A stretch of 64,000 nt of DNA from Branchiostoma floridae (Eukaryota; Chordata; Leptocardii; Amphioxiformes; Branchiostomatidae): assembly GCF_000003815.2 (NCBI RefSeq), contig NC_049983.1, positions 19,165,508 to 19,229,507 on the forward strand, read 5' to 3'. Under the pieces are notes generated by a model. It saw only the letters and a list, made by a program, of their open reading frames with translations. It had not been told where the DNA came from and ran no database searches. This document shows positions 11,294 through 24,096 of the stretch, piece after piece. The translations under genes and the position numbers were made by a program. How positions within the stretch are numbered: position 1 is the first letter of the stretch; every line of letters starts with the position of its first letter.

Positions 11294-14200
11294 ATGGCGA
11301 GTAGGGAAGATGGAGGGAAGATTCGGTACGAGGAAATTCACTCCCTTCTAGACTTTTTCTCCAAGAACACATTCAAAACCAAGGACACACAGGGGAATTC
11401 GAGGGTAAGTTTAAATGTGAAACTTTATTGCTAACTGTCAAATGTAGCTCATGTCAGATATCTTCCAAGGTTCAAGTTCAGTCTTGTAGGACCTGCTGTT
11501 GGTGCCTTCAGAGATATGACACTGTAAGTCTTAAAATTTTGCAGTGGTTTTATTGTTATAGTTTCTGTGACGATTTGTTGTTGTTGTTGTTGTTGTCCTC
11601 GTTTAACGTCTATTATTTCGCTAGACGTGGCCTCTTGGTGCTGAGTAACACATGGTTTGCATTTGAGTCAATAGTCTCTCTTAGTATTTAACTCTTGGTT
11701 CCTTGTGCTTGAGAGTTGCTGGAGGAGTTTCTAGGAGAGTACGTCGAAACGATGTGTACTCTCAATGTACTGGGAGAAGGCCAAGTACATCTGTTTGTTG
11801 ATTCCTTCTGACGAGTCACTCAACGACTTCTCCACTGTAAATTCATGACACCCTGAGTATGCATTTCCAATGTACCACAACTTTACTACAGAATTTTCCT
11901 CCCAAAAATTTAAGGCACAGAGAAACCTCCTTTTTCGTGCAGCTACGGTATGAGACCACTACAGAAGTGAACGGATTTACAGTAAAAATCTGTGTTCAAT
12001 GATATAAGTTCTCAAACTACTATATCGTAACCCCTCAACGATGTCCGTTGGGTAATTACATGGTAACCCAGAGAAACATGTGCTGTGAACATTTTGCACC
12101 AGGAAATGGGAAGTAGCTAAGTTAAATCAAGTGAAAGTTTCAGCTGCCTGCATTTGTATCAGATATGTGGGAGGCTACATGTGAGATGCTACAAATCACC
12201 ATGAGGAAGTATTGAGGAAAGTTTCATCAGCCATTTCACTTTCTCTGTACTAGTAAATGTGTCATTCAGTTAAAGGAAAAGCATGGGAGATTTATATTCA
12301 GTAATGATGTGCAAACAGTGCAACAGGTTTGATTTTCTTTTCTATGACAAAACTTAGCTAGAACTGAACATTTAACAAAATTACCAATTTGCTCCCATAG
12401 GCATTTATAGCATGTTGTTATTAAAGCAAATGTCTGTATTTAACATGTGCTGAACAAACAATATATCTTTGATTTTGCAGCTGAAAGTCATCCACAGAAA
12501 GTGTCTTGATCTCTTTGCAAAGGACTACAAGTACGCTGTAAGTGGTTTTCCTGTTCATGCCAATACTTCTATCTGGCAATCATTCATCACCATCAAGCAA
12601 GCATTATGCATGTTGCTATCAGAGTTATAAAACATGTCACATTATGTTATCTTGTTTGTTTGCTTGCTGGAAGATAGCAATGATTACAGAATGTTAACGT
12701 TCTAAGTCTCAGATAGGTAAATATTTTTTTTTAAATTTACATGTACTCATGGCATAACATAGTAACAAAGCTGGCTAAGGAGTGTAGCCAACCAAGGAGT
12801 GCCTTTCAGCCACAGGAGATTATTTAATTTGCACAATTAGTAATGATAATGTTGTTTCTTACCTGCCATACTTCCACAGACCATAGATAACAGTGGTGGG
12901 GAGCTGTGTGGCCATTATCCAGCCAAGCTGGTCTTGCTGGAGTATGAAGTGGATGATGCCACCAGGAAGTAGGTCAATTGATATTCATACAATAAATTCC
13001 TGTTAAAATATCTTTTGATACAGTGGCCTATGGTCGAGTACAATTTGTAAACGTATTCCTTTATTTGAGTATACTGCTGCTGGGTTCCCTGACATGGGTG
13101 GGCAGCAGTCAACCAGTTTTTATGATCACACACCGCTTCCAAGCAGCTCTGCAGGTTCACACTGGTACTGGTTAGGCTGCACACTTTGATGTCCTTCCTG
13201 ACACCCCAGCCAAGATCCAATCCTATGCTATGATATTGCAGCAACTAGTTTGTATAGTGCAGAATACAAATTTTTTGTAACTTACGTTATGCCTGCCCTT
13301 GGTGCTGAACCAGAAATCTGTTCTGTGAAGTGTTCTGGTACAGTTTTTTTTCTTCGATTTTCTTGTCCCATTGCACCCTTTGGCACCCCATAAGAAAAGT
13401 TTAACATAACACCTTGTGTTCCATTTCTCTTTCTCTGTTGATCCCATGGTAAATTTCATATCAGCAAACTTATTATGATGATTTCTATAATGTCTAATGT
13501 TGTTGTTGTATGTAATGTTGCCCGTCGTTAAACAAGTCATCTGTATTATTTCCCAGTACCAAAGTTGGCTCCTTGTATGACCTTGGCTGGATGCATGACC
13601 TGTTTACCAAGGCCAGACTGGCGCGCTGCAGGTCCCGGTTTGTAGTGCCTGTCATGCTGTATGAAGGCAAGGTAAGAGCTTGGTATCATTAGCTTTTTTT
13701 GTAGCATATGATTTCCATACTATTTCATAATTAAAATGATAGATAAAATCTTTGTAATGGTCTTAAAATGGTCTGATTCTCTTAGAACAATCTAAGTTAT
13801 GTTTGAAAAGTGTCCATTCTACTGTATCAATGCAAACTTTTTTCTATACTATTAAATGTAAGACAAAATTTGAAGCAAATGACTCTGAATGATGCAGCAT
13901 GCCTTGACCTTTCACCCCTTGTGTTGTTTGCAGCACATCTGCAGGTCAGCGACCCTTGCCAGCGGTGCGGAGGTGTACGGCAGGTCGGGTCTGGACTTCC
14001 TCTTCTCAGGTAGGTACTGTAAACTGTGAAACATGTGTAGTAGCTATACTTCGATGCTCATGTTTTTCACGGTAACCTCACACTGCAAGCATATGGTTTG
14101 TCTTGCATGTCATAAGCTATTTTGCACATTTGACTACGCATGGTAATATGTCAAAGGTAAAGGCCCCTGAGATGTCTTGTCTCAACCATTGTTTTGACTT

Positions 14201-17200
14201 ACATAACAATGTCCAGACAGTAATGGCGCCTACAAAATGGTGGAATGTTTACAGTAAGGGGCTTTCACCTTTGATGCATTATCCAGAATTCATGTCGCGT
14301 GTGCATGCATAGCCACTTATTGTTCTTGTTCACTATTTGAACTCTCATTAGTCGAACCACTAGTTGTCATACTTTCATTGCTTGAACAGCTAAAATTCAC
14401 AGATTCATCTGTAAGCCTTGTCACATGACAACTTTTTGTGATTGTACAAATTTCAGGTGACAGATTCTCTGCTCACAAAATGTTTCGATCTTGTCCTGTT
14501 CAGGTGGAGAGAGCATCCCTTCAGAAGACGGGATGGTGAGCAATGGGATGTCCCGGGACCAGGCAGTTTACGTCCCCAATGGGAACAGGTAGGTTGGAGT
14601 AGTTTTCACTTGTATGATCTTTGTCATCAGTCCTGTAGCTAGTCAGCTGTAGGGGCAGAACAATGTTCATCAAAGGTCCTGCACCTCTGGCAGTTTGTTT
14701 GTTTGAACCTTTATTTATTCATTGTTCTTCAGTCCTCTGACAGTCTGGCCAGCTGGTTTTGTGAGAGTTTGACATTTCACACCTAGGATATAGCCTACAT
14801 ACTATATATTGGCAGGGTTGACAAGTTGCACAGAATATTTTCTTTACTGTGTTAAATCTACATGTATTAGTCATCTTTACTACTATTGTTTATTGTAGTA
14901 AGCCAACATGTAATTCAATATGTTACAGTGCTTATCGGATCGAGAGCCCTAGATATTTTAGGACAATAAAATTCACAGATTCATTTTAAATTCCAGGCAG
15001 AAATACTGTATTCTCCTTTCCTCGCACCCTGTTTTAAGTACACCAACCAATACTGAAAAAGTCCATAAATAAATGTCACTGATTCCCATTATTTTGTTTG
15101 TCTTGAGAATAAACTTTGATTCCACACTTAGGAACAGAGCTGTTATGCAGAGGTCATTTTTCTCAGGTTTGCCACTATTGTGGAATGCCTTCTTCATCCC
15201 ACCAGTGTCTGCTATGAGGTAAAGATGAAATGATGACTTAATCCTGTATTTATCGACCTCAGTGCTAGTGGGTGGTGATAGGTGGCACTGGCGGTGGCTT
15301 GGGGGAGAGTTTTTACAAGGGTTACTTTCACCTTTGGTGTAGTGTCTTCATTTGTTTTACAGGATCTTGGAAGAAACTGGCCAATGGTTACATGTATTGT
15401 TGAACATTGTATTTTCTAACCTAAGATCAATTGAAGCATCACCATTTGTCATTGAAGCAGGTGACCACTGTCTGGTGTGATTGTCTATCAAAAGTATCAT
15501 GGTGGATTTATGGTTGATAACTGATGCTCTGTATGGTGAAAGTAAGGGCTATACCATCTCTAAGTTTATCAAGAGGGTTTTATAAATGAAACCCTTGATC
15601 CATTGAGAAATGTTAGGGGAAATACCGTATCTGCCCTTAAGCCTTTGAAATGGAATAACCCTACTGTTAGTGCATTTGTCACTGTAAAACCTAACACAGT
15701 TAATAGCCATTGAAATGATGTGGCTCCCTGAATCTAAATGTGTTTCAAAATGATGCATGTTTTGTTTGTTTGTTTGTTTGTTTACCAGTGAATGGCAGCT
15801 GGTGGACAGTATCCGTATGCAGGACATCCGGCTGCTGAAGGCCCTGAACATCGGCACCATCGTGGACCTCATGGTGGAGAACAAGAAGGTCAAGTTTGGC
15901 ATGCAGTAAGGCTCTGTTTGTACTTCTGTTTAGGCCACAGCCGCCACACCAAATTTGAAAAAAATCGGAAAAGATACCAAAAAAATTTTTTAAACGTCTG
16001 CGGTGCAGATACATGTATACAGCTTGAATAACACAAGGAAACAACGGCCTGAGGAGTGTAGTATTTTTTCTCGGGATGTAATTTTTTTTCTTTTTTTTTT
16101 TTTAAATGAAAAAGAATAGACAGACGAATCCCAAAAGCAACAAATAAGATTGGTATGGCCTTTAATATGGTCTGTCTGTTTGGTGTGTGTTGGCCTGGTG
16201 TATGTGTAGATGTATTGGTGTGTAGTTGGCATGGGTCCAAAGTTGTTCCTTCATGTTAGCTTGGCCCGTTTATTTGTTCCACAGGCATGCAGAAAATAGA
16301 TGTTGCTCTTAATGAAGTGGAGCATGGTTGTGTTACATTTCGTCCAGAAATTCACAAAACCTCTTATCTACATGTAGTACCTCCAATTTCTTGTTATACA
16401 GTGTGATCTTCTGAATATCAGGCTTTCAACAAGTTTTGTGACATTCTTTGTTATTGATTAGCTCTAATCACCATAGTGGAAAATGCAGCATTTGATTGGT
16501 TGTTGGGATTGACTGATTGTTCTTTTCCTTTAAGGGTTACATCTTCAGAAAAAGTGGACAAGGAACACAGATATGCAGACTTCACATTGATATCGGTGCC
16601 CTATCCAGGTATGTACAATCTATTTGTATTATTTGTTCAGTCTCTTTTCTTGCTTAAGGTGGTATCTCACTGCACTTGGGACGATGGTGTGGCACTGCAG
16701 GGTTCAAAAGATTACTTATTGAATGATAACCAATTTCAGAGATAAAGAACAAATTTTCTTACGTTTTGTGTACAAAATGTATTTTGTTGTCTTTTAAGTC
16801 ATACTTTTACGCATTACGCCATTTCTAAATTATTTTCAAAAATCGGCAAAAATAACACAATAGTGCCACAGTGAACAAACCCCACAGTACCGCATGGGTG
16901 CCCCAAGTGCAGAGAGAGCTTGTTAACTTCATGTTGCTGTCTTCAACGTAAAAATGTTATCAGCTGTTGACACCTTGTACTTTGTTTTTCAGGCTGTGAA
17001 TTCTTCAAGGACTACAGAGACAATGACTACGTCGCAGAAGGGCTAGTGTTTGAGTGGAATCAGGTACAAATTACTGTACATGTATTTACTGTGCATAGTA
17101 CAGTAGTTTTACTGTGTGGTAGGAGGATAAAGAAGATTTATGTGATGCTTCAGATGCCATAGTACAGTAGTAGTACATGAAAAAAATGCTTCTTCAGGGT

Positions 17201-20200
17201 TTCATCAATTCATGGTGGAAAGGTCGCTGAAAAAGCAAAAATGAGGCCACAGATTAAGTTTCAAGATTTATAGGAAATTCATACTTATCGCCAAATGGCA
17301 AATTTTCTGTTTCAAATCAAGGCTTAACATGACTGTTTATACCCCCAGGGCTATGTTGATGCAGACCTTCAGGTTCCACAGTCACTTATAGAGAAGTCAC
17401 GATGCCTGGGAATTGACTGGGACAGATACAGGGTAAGTTTATGAATAAGCTAATATACAAGTACATGTACTGAAATGCGGATACATTTTTAGTAATTCTC
17501 TATGTATATACTACATAATGCTTTATATTTACACTACATAATATAATATTTCCTTTGTTCCAGTCTTGGGACCTCATCAAACTTACCCAGAACTACCTTA
17601 GGCTAATGCTCTACTGTCTGCACCATGGTAAGTGGAATTCATCTTACCCCCACAGTAGACCGGTCCTGACTGTCCATTACAATTAGCACTTCAACCAATA
17701 ATAGCATGGCAATTAGCATATTAACCGATGAGAGTGTGGACGTCTTATAGAATAGTTGAAATTTTATGTTTTTTCACTTGTGTATCTATGTTTTGGCATT
17801 CGGTGGGTAGAGGTATATGATCCCTCCAGGCTGTGTCAGGCTAAGGATCAGTTTATTGTTCAAAATGTCTTAGTTTTCTAGTCTTCTTCTGTTAACTGTT
17901 ACCAAGATTTTGAAGAGTTTTTAGACTGCCATCTACATGTATGGCAAAACATTATTATCAACTAAGATGGAAAGGCTTGAACAAAAAGCATTCCAGTAAT
18001 AGATTGTAACATGTTATATGTCCAAAATGTTACGATCTAGAATTTTTTTGTTTGTTTGACCTACAGGTGAAAGTGGCCTGCTGGTCCACTGTATCTCCGG
18101 CTGGGACAGAACACCGCTCCACACATCACTACTCAGGCTGTCCCTCTGGGCTGTAAGATATCAAACATCTCTCTCATAACTTGTAATGTGTGTATTGCTC
18201 AAAATACGTTGTACTTTTTCCAGTTACATACAAAACTGCATGCTTGCAAAAATTGAATCGTCAGTAGTAGTTTTTATATGCAGAATCGCATCTTCAGAAA
18301 TGCAAAGCAAAACTTGAAAACAGTGTGCAAATTCTATGATGTACAATGTCATTTAGTATTTTGACCTCTGTGTTAGTGTTAACAAAAATCAAAATGGCGG
18401 CTATTACCATAATCTATGTACGATAAAGTTTTTTGAATAATACACATTTTGTAGAAATGGAATTTGCTGAAATCAGTTATGGATCAACGGTAAAATTACA
18501 TTTTACAATGATAAATTGATTAAAATTGACAAATCCTCACACACTTGTGTTGCTGCAGGATGGTAAGATGCACAAGTCTCTGAGTGCCCTGGAGATGCTG
18601 TACCTCACCATAGCGTACGACTGGCAGCTGTTTGGGCACAATCTGCAGGACAGGCTGAGCAAGGGGGAGGAGGTACAGGATACTTGGATACTTAATTCAC
18701 CATTAGTTATCATACATTAATTTGCAGGTAGCTAATCTTCCTGGACTTCAAGACATTAAAACAGGACATACAAACTAAATGTTTATAGCAGGTGTTGTTG
18801 TTGTTATTGTTGGATGTCCATCGTCACTTCGATGATGACTTCAATGGCGTCTCTGGTGCGACCGTAACCCGAAGGCCAAGGCGCAGGTATTTACGGACTA
18901 TAGTACAATTACTAAGGAAAGACATGTTTCTGCAAATACATTTACTTTTGCAGTGGTTGTATTGCATGGTAGGAGGGCAAAAAATGGTTTCTGCCCTGTT
19001 TTAAATTTGTGGCGAAAACAATTAAGTATTACAGTAGCTAAACAAAGGGGGCATAGTTGAAGTGTCCTGTAGAGAGGTCTCTGGTAGAGAGGTCACCGCA
19101 ATAATAGCAAAAGAAAACCACTGTGAAAGTTCCATAGTCTATAGTACTTAATGTTTAATTACATCACAGTGACTGTAAAACAATGTTTATTTAAAATCTT
19201 GTCATTGTATATGTTCTTCTGCACTTTGCTTATATTGAAAGTAATCAATGTGATATAGATATATAAGCTGTGATTGTTGCTTAGATGCATGTACAGTATG
19301 TACCTGATATTGAAATATTTTTCTTTCTCTCACAGATCTTTTTCTTCTGTTTCAACTTTTTGAAACACATTGCTGGGGATGAATTCTGCATAGACAGGGT
19401 TAAAGGGTAAGTAGTTGACTAAAGCTTTTAGTGTACAATGTGATTTGGGTGCTGGCCTTAATAGTCCCATAATCATAATCCCAAACAAGGCAGATCTATG
19501 GAAGTATGTCAAAGAACCATTTCAGACTGTTGTAGTGAACAAAAACATCTAGTTTAAGCTGTTTTATGTCATCGATACTCAAAATGTCATATCCATTGTG
19601 TGATCTCATGTACTAAGCTGTTAGTAAAATTCATTGTTTGTTTACAACACGTCTGTGTAGTGGCAAAACTTTGCCTTCTTGTGATTTGCCCTCACAGAGA
19701 AACAAACAGACCAACAAGGTCAGACTCCGAGCCCCAGTTTGATGACACAGTGCTGATAGGTAAGCTTTACATTTTCTTCTTTTTTTTTTAACATAAAGTT
19801 TGGATTCATGTTATACTAGGTAAATCATGTCTGTTGTACAGGGTAACACATGTCTGTTATACAGGGTAACACATGTCTGTTGTACAGGGTAACACACATC
19901 TACCGGTAGTACAGGGTAACACACATCTAATACAGGGTAATACACATCTAGTACAGGGTAATACACATCTAGTACAGGGTAATACACATCTAGTACATGG
20001 TAATACACATCTAGTACAGGGTAACACATATCTGTTGACTGTTGTGCAGTCAGATATATCTTGTACAGGGTAACCCAGGTTTATTATGGATGGTAACATG
20101 TGCCTGTTGACTGTTGCACAGTATTCAGGATGGCTCCAGCCCTGTGTAACACATCTCTTTTGTACAGGGTAACACATGTCTTGTACACTGTAACATGCCT

Positions 20201-22685
20201 GGTAACACATATGTCTATGTCTGTTGACTGTTGAACAGGTATTGAGGATGGCTCCAGCCCTGTGTAACACATCTCTGTTGTACAGGGTAGCACATGTCTG
20301 GTACACTGTAACACATGCCTGGTAACACATATGACTATGCCTGTTGACTGTTGTACAGGTATTCAGAATGGCTCCAGCCCTGTGTAACACATCTCTTTTG
20401 TACAGGGTAACACATGTCTTGTACACTGTAACATGCCTGGTAACACATATGTCTATGTCTGTTGACTGTTGAACAGGTATTGAGGATGGCTCCAGCCCTG
20501 TGTAACACATCTCTGTTGTACAGGGTAGCACATGTCTGGTACACTGTAACACATGCCTGGTAACACATATGACTATGCCTGTTGACTGTTGTACAGGTAT
20601 TGAGGATGGCTCCAGCCCTGCCAGGAGACATCGGGACAGTTCAGGGTCGATGAGCTCCATCGGCAGCATGAGCAACTGTGTGCTGGATGGTACCACTGTC
20701 CCCTTCACTGTGGGGGATGACAGCCCCTTTTCAGGGGAGAGACACCCCAATGGGTAGGTGGCCACTAGGGCCTACATCACATTTCCAAACCAAGGCCCGG
20801 CCCGGCAGCATTTGGGAACAAAGCGTATGATATAAAAGACACTAAACTACACTCGACGCAAGGAGAATAGTCTTGGGTATTAGTAATGTGTATTTGTCGT
20901 TTCCACAAACTGGCCGGGCCCTGGTTTGGAAATTTGACGTAGCCCAAGTTGGAGTGCAGCTAATTTATAAGGGGGGTTAAAGATGGAATAAGTCATGCTG
21001 GCTGTGTGAATTCCGAAGATGAGTTCTCTTACAGTGCCATCTATATTCTTCATTCTGCTTTTAACTTGTGAACTTCTGAACTTGTTAGTCTAAAATTCTA
21101 TAATTCTGTGTTTTACAGTATAAAATTCTATAATTCTGTGTTGTACAGTATGAAATTCTATTCTGTGTTTTACAGTTTTAAAAAATTCTCTTCTGTGTTT
21201 TACAGTTTTAAAAAATTCTCTTCTGTGTTTTACAGTAATATTCCCATAATGATGCAGCCCATGGCCCAGCGTGCAGTACTCGGCTCCGCCGCATCCTCAG
21301 CCTGCAGCAGCCCCATGGCTGTTCCATCCAAAAAGCCCACCCCTGTGGAGGCAGGGAGTAAGTCAGGCTCATCTGTTGGCAGGTAAGGGATAGGAGCCTT
21401 AGGTTTTGAAGCCAGGAAAATATGGTTACATCTGTAACAGATGCTTAGGGGTGGCGCCCATCTCCACATCTCCATTTCTGTATCCCTTGGACACATTTGT
21501 GCAAACCACTACAGCAGGGCACTAATCCACTGGTAGTGATCTGTGTTTAACTCCCATACTCTTGCTCATTAGTGCAGAGTGCAGAGCAGAGAAAGCAGCA
21601 TGTACCATTTTTAAAGTCTTTGGTGTGACTTGGATGGGAATCAAACTCACGACCTACTGAATGCAAGGCGAACACTCTACTCACTGTGTCACTGCACTGA
21701 TAGCATGAGCATGACCATAAATTATGGTAGTTTCTTCTAACTTTGACTGTTCTACTAGAATTTACAACTTACAAGCTACAGTCAAACTTTTACTAGAGAC
21801 CACCTCCATGTAGGGACAACTTGGCCAATTTTGGTTTTCCCTTAGATAATATTTTCCATTGACACATTGGCAATTTCTTTGCAAGATAATCACAAGGTTA
21901 CATGGTAAAGTTTAACAATCTTCTCTAAGTGCTAAGCTGGATATATGACATGTAGCAGCCCAGGGATGAATATATACCATGATCCTTCCAGCTGGCAGAT
22001 AGTGACAGAGTCCGGCAGTATCCGAGGGTTCACCACATCGCGGGACTCCCCTGTCCTGGTGGGGTCGGAGAGCTCAGGCAGCAGTGGGCCGGGAAGGTCA
22101 GCATCCTGAATATGTTTATAGTCCTAGTTATACACAAAATGTAGATAGTTGTTGCAGTCTTCACACTTGCCTATTGACACAGGGACTGTAAATTTTGAAA
22201 TGTTTGTGGCAGTTTTATTTTTGCAGCTTTTGCAAATTCCTAACACTTCATGCTAATACCAGCTGCTTTCATTGTAGAAATCCTTTTAGTTTCAAGCCTT
22301 TTCCTGCTTCTTAGCTGTGTGATCAGTACACATTTGTGCCAAAAAGCTACCTTAGGAGAAGAATACAGTAATGAAAGTAAAGGAGTCATATTTTGGCATA
22401 TTCTTTGAAACATCTAGTGAGCTATCTGGCAGCTTTGGCTGGATGAGAGTTGACTTGATGAGTTTTGATTTGTAATGTCTAATTTTGACTTGCAGTTCCC
22501 CTCCGGAGCCCAAGGAGGCGTCCATGAGAAAGATGCGTCTGGAGGAGGTGCGGTGTATCTTCCTGGCACACTACAGCGCCGTGGTCGGCATGAGGAACGG
22601 GCCGGAGTACGGCGGGGGGTTGTCGGGCTTCATGGGACAACTAGCTAGCAAAGTAGGGTTCAGGGCAAGGGCCAATATTGTATAG
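11294..22685 (+). CDS. MTMR14: Myotubularin-related protein 14 (Jumpy-type phosphoinositide 3-phosphatase)
   Basis: MTMR14 dephosphorylates PI3P and PI(3,5)P2 and in vertebrates restrains autophagosome formation and muscle calcium release. Nineteen exons join in phase: 11294-11404, 12481-12537, 12880-12968, 13557-13671, 13934-14009, 14504-14588, 15789-15905, 16535-16608, 16993-17063, 17349-17432, 17564-17627, 18067-18152, 18559-18672, 19336-19406, 19698-19759, 20597-20753, 21236-21382, 21992-22096, 22496-22685. They total 1,875 nt, 624 codons plus stop, against about 650 in human. Family landmarks are VDLMVENKKVKFGM, EKVDKEHRYADFTLISVPYPG (split here as EKVDKEHRYADF and LISVPYPG), the CX5R active site HCISGWDRTPL with Cys about 323, and LSKGEEIFFFCFNFLKHI. 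Like its family it lacks a visible FYVE or DENN domain. The C-terminal third (exons 15-18) is Ser/Pro-rich and probably disordered. Acceptors of exons 16 and 17 lie in tandem repeats. Confidence 0.95.
11405..12480 (+). other. MTMR14 intron 1, no recognised element
   Basis: Apart from a short stretch at about 11520-11560 resembling the dispersed 'TTTGCAGTGGTTTTA' MITE family and a short TTG-repeat run near 11577-11594, I see nothing functional in this 1.1-kb intron. Confidence 0.4.
16658..16921. mobile_element. MITE in MTMR14 intron 8
   Basis: The left end AAGGTGGTATCTCACTGCAC pairs imperfectly with the right end GTGCAGAGAGAGCTT, and both continue into CTTGGG and CCCAAG. No coding capacity is seen and no certain target duplication. 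Confidence 0.5.
19815..20040 (+). repeat. Minisatellite of about 20-bp units in MTMR14 intron 15
   Basis: Repeated units of the form GTACAGGGTAA(C/T)ACACATCTA or GTTGTACAGGGTAACACATG, roughly eleven copies. It runs directly into the longer tandem array at 20041-20620. Confidence 0.85.
20041..20620 (+). repeat. Higher-order tandem array carrying copies of the MTMR14 exon 16 acceptor
   Basis: Units start at about 20121, 20239, 20359, 20477 and 20597, spaced 118, 120, 118 and 120 bp, so the higher-order period is 238 bp. Each contains GTATTGAGGATGGCTCCAGC or a variant preceded by CTGTTG-ACAG. The last copy is the real exon 16 start. Confidence 0.9.
20768..20945. mobile_element. MITE in MTMR14 intron 16
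   Basis: GGGCCTACATCACATTTCC at the left pairs with GGAAATTTGACGTAGCCC at the right, and further inward CCAAGGCCCGGCC pairs with GGCCGGGCCCTGG. This gives a 178-bp inverted-repeat element. Confidence 0.65.
21095..21235 (+). repeat. Tandem copies of the MTMR14 exon 17 acceptor
   Basis: Five copies of TTCTGTGTT(T/G)TACAGT, separated by TAAAATTCTATAA- or TTTAAAAAATTCTC-type spacers, end at the real acceptor (exon begins 21236). Unit length is about 25-31 bp. Confidence 0.85.
21449..21712 (-). mobile_element. tRNA-derived SINE in MTMR14 intron 17
   Basis: On the minus strand about 21635-21705 reads like a tRNA head: an A-box-like CACAGTGAGTAGAGTG, then CGCCTTGCATTC, then a B-box-like GGTCGTGAGTTTGATTCCC. 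The adjoining body (from 21449) resembles the sequence at about 44800-44930, in a lobe 4 intron of the giant gene. Confidence 0.6.
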
Positions 22686-23193
22686 GCTTTATTGTATACC
22701 CAACCTTGTTCCTGGACACTGTATATTACTTAGTACATGTACTTCTCTTTATAGCAGTCGTATTATTGTACTATTATACTAACAGGGATGAACAGCTTGA
22801 AGAGCTGCAATGAGTCTGTCACCACCATGGATAAAAAAAAAGGACTATATTTTTTCTCTCAAGAAATTTACATGAACAGTGTTTTGTGCATAGAATTGAT
22901 CTATTGACTAGTTTATCAAGAACAGAAATTTTTAGCCAATATTTATGCTTGAATAACCCGTAGGCTCATAGAAAGCTTAGTTTGTACTATTGTTGTAGAT
23001 TTCAATGAATGTAGCTGACACTTGCTTAATAAGGGAAATGTCAAGTGTGATGTTTCTCCTTGCTGTACAAAAAGTGCAATTGGCACAAGTTACAAGAATT
23101 AGATAGAAATATGCAATTTAACAGTGTTGATTAGAGATATCAACTGTGACCACATTACATTTTGTATGTTCCCCTTGTTTCCAATGGTGCTTA

Positions 23194-23392
23194 GGCCCCC
23201 TTTCCACTAGATGACCACTTTGTGACCCCTAGATTTTCGAAATTGCAATTAATTCCAGGATGTTAAAGTATGATGTCAAAGACAACACAACACTCAGAAA
23301 TTGACAAGATTTCAAATTGTTATTTGTGAAATTCATTGAGAAAACTGTCAGAGTTTTGCTCTGTGGTTGTAGCCTATGGTGGAAAGGGGGCA
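23194..23392. mobile_element. MITE downstream of MTMR14
   Basis: GGCCCCCTTTCCACTAG at the left pairs with TGGTGGAAAGGGGGC at the right. It is short and non-coding. Confidence 0.55.
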
Positions 23393-24090
23393 TTACTGGA
23401 AGGGCTTCATAATACCATGTTAAAGTTACTTAGTGTAATCATTTCCATGTCTTATATCAGAAGATACAATAATCGGACTCAGTGGACCAAATAGCATAAA
23501 GCTTCACATTGTTGTTTTTTTAAATCCTCTCTGCAGACTGTACTGCAATGGGATGCAGTATATACATGTACAACAGTATGGCTTCAGTTTTATTTGACGC
23601 ACTTTTATGTGATGCCTGCAATTTCCAGTCCTTTCAAAGGAAATTCCTGGAATAAGAGCTCTACAGAGCCTAACATGGTATTCAAGTCTGCTCCTCTGTT
23701 TAAAACAGCAAAATCAATTAATTTCATTCAGTGATAGTCTTGTCAAGGTTAGCCAACCACACGTATGCCAGAATTTGCAATGTATTACAGGATGTTGATT
23801 TTGTGTTCTATTCCCAGTATACCCAGTCAGTCTCTGAAGTGCCTGAGTCTGTCAGCTTTTGTTTCATAACCAAGACCTCAGATTATGTTAATTACCGTAT
23901 ATCCCATATTGGTTCAAGAAGGATTTGTGCTTTTGTATTTATGATATTCAGACAAATATAAGTGCTGTAATATAATGAGCTTTAAAGTCATTTACTTGGG
24001 CTGAGTAGTTTAGAACATACTTGACTATTTGGCTTTCATCCATGTTTCTCATATTTTTTTCTAAAAATTGAGCAGATACTTATGCAAGAC

Positions 24091-24096
24091 AATAAA
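24091..24096 (+). terminator. Candidate polyadenylation signal for MTMR14
   Basis: An AATAAA hexamer 1.4 kb beyond the TAG stop. This would imply a long 3' UTR; a noncanonical nearer signal is equally possible. Confidence 0.25.

Noticed and set aside
19815-20600. Regular repeats with spacers that superficially resemble a CRISPR array
   Set aside because: The host is an animal, the units are contiguous tandem repeats of varying length, and they derive from an adjoining exon boundary.
19857-20765. A 302-codon minus-strand open frame with Cys-rich repeats
   Set aside because: It is the reverse reading of the MTMR14 intron 15 tandem array and exon 16. Its periodicity equals the DNA repeat and it has no splice or domain support.
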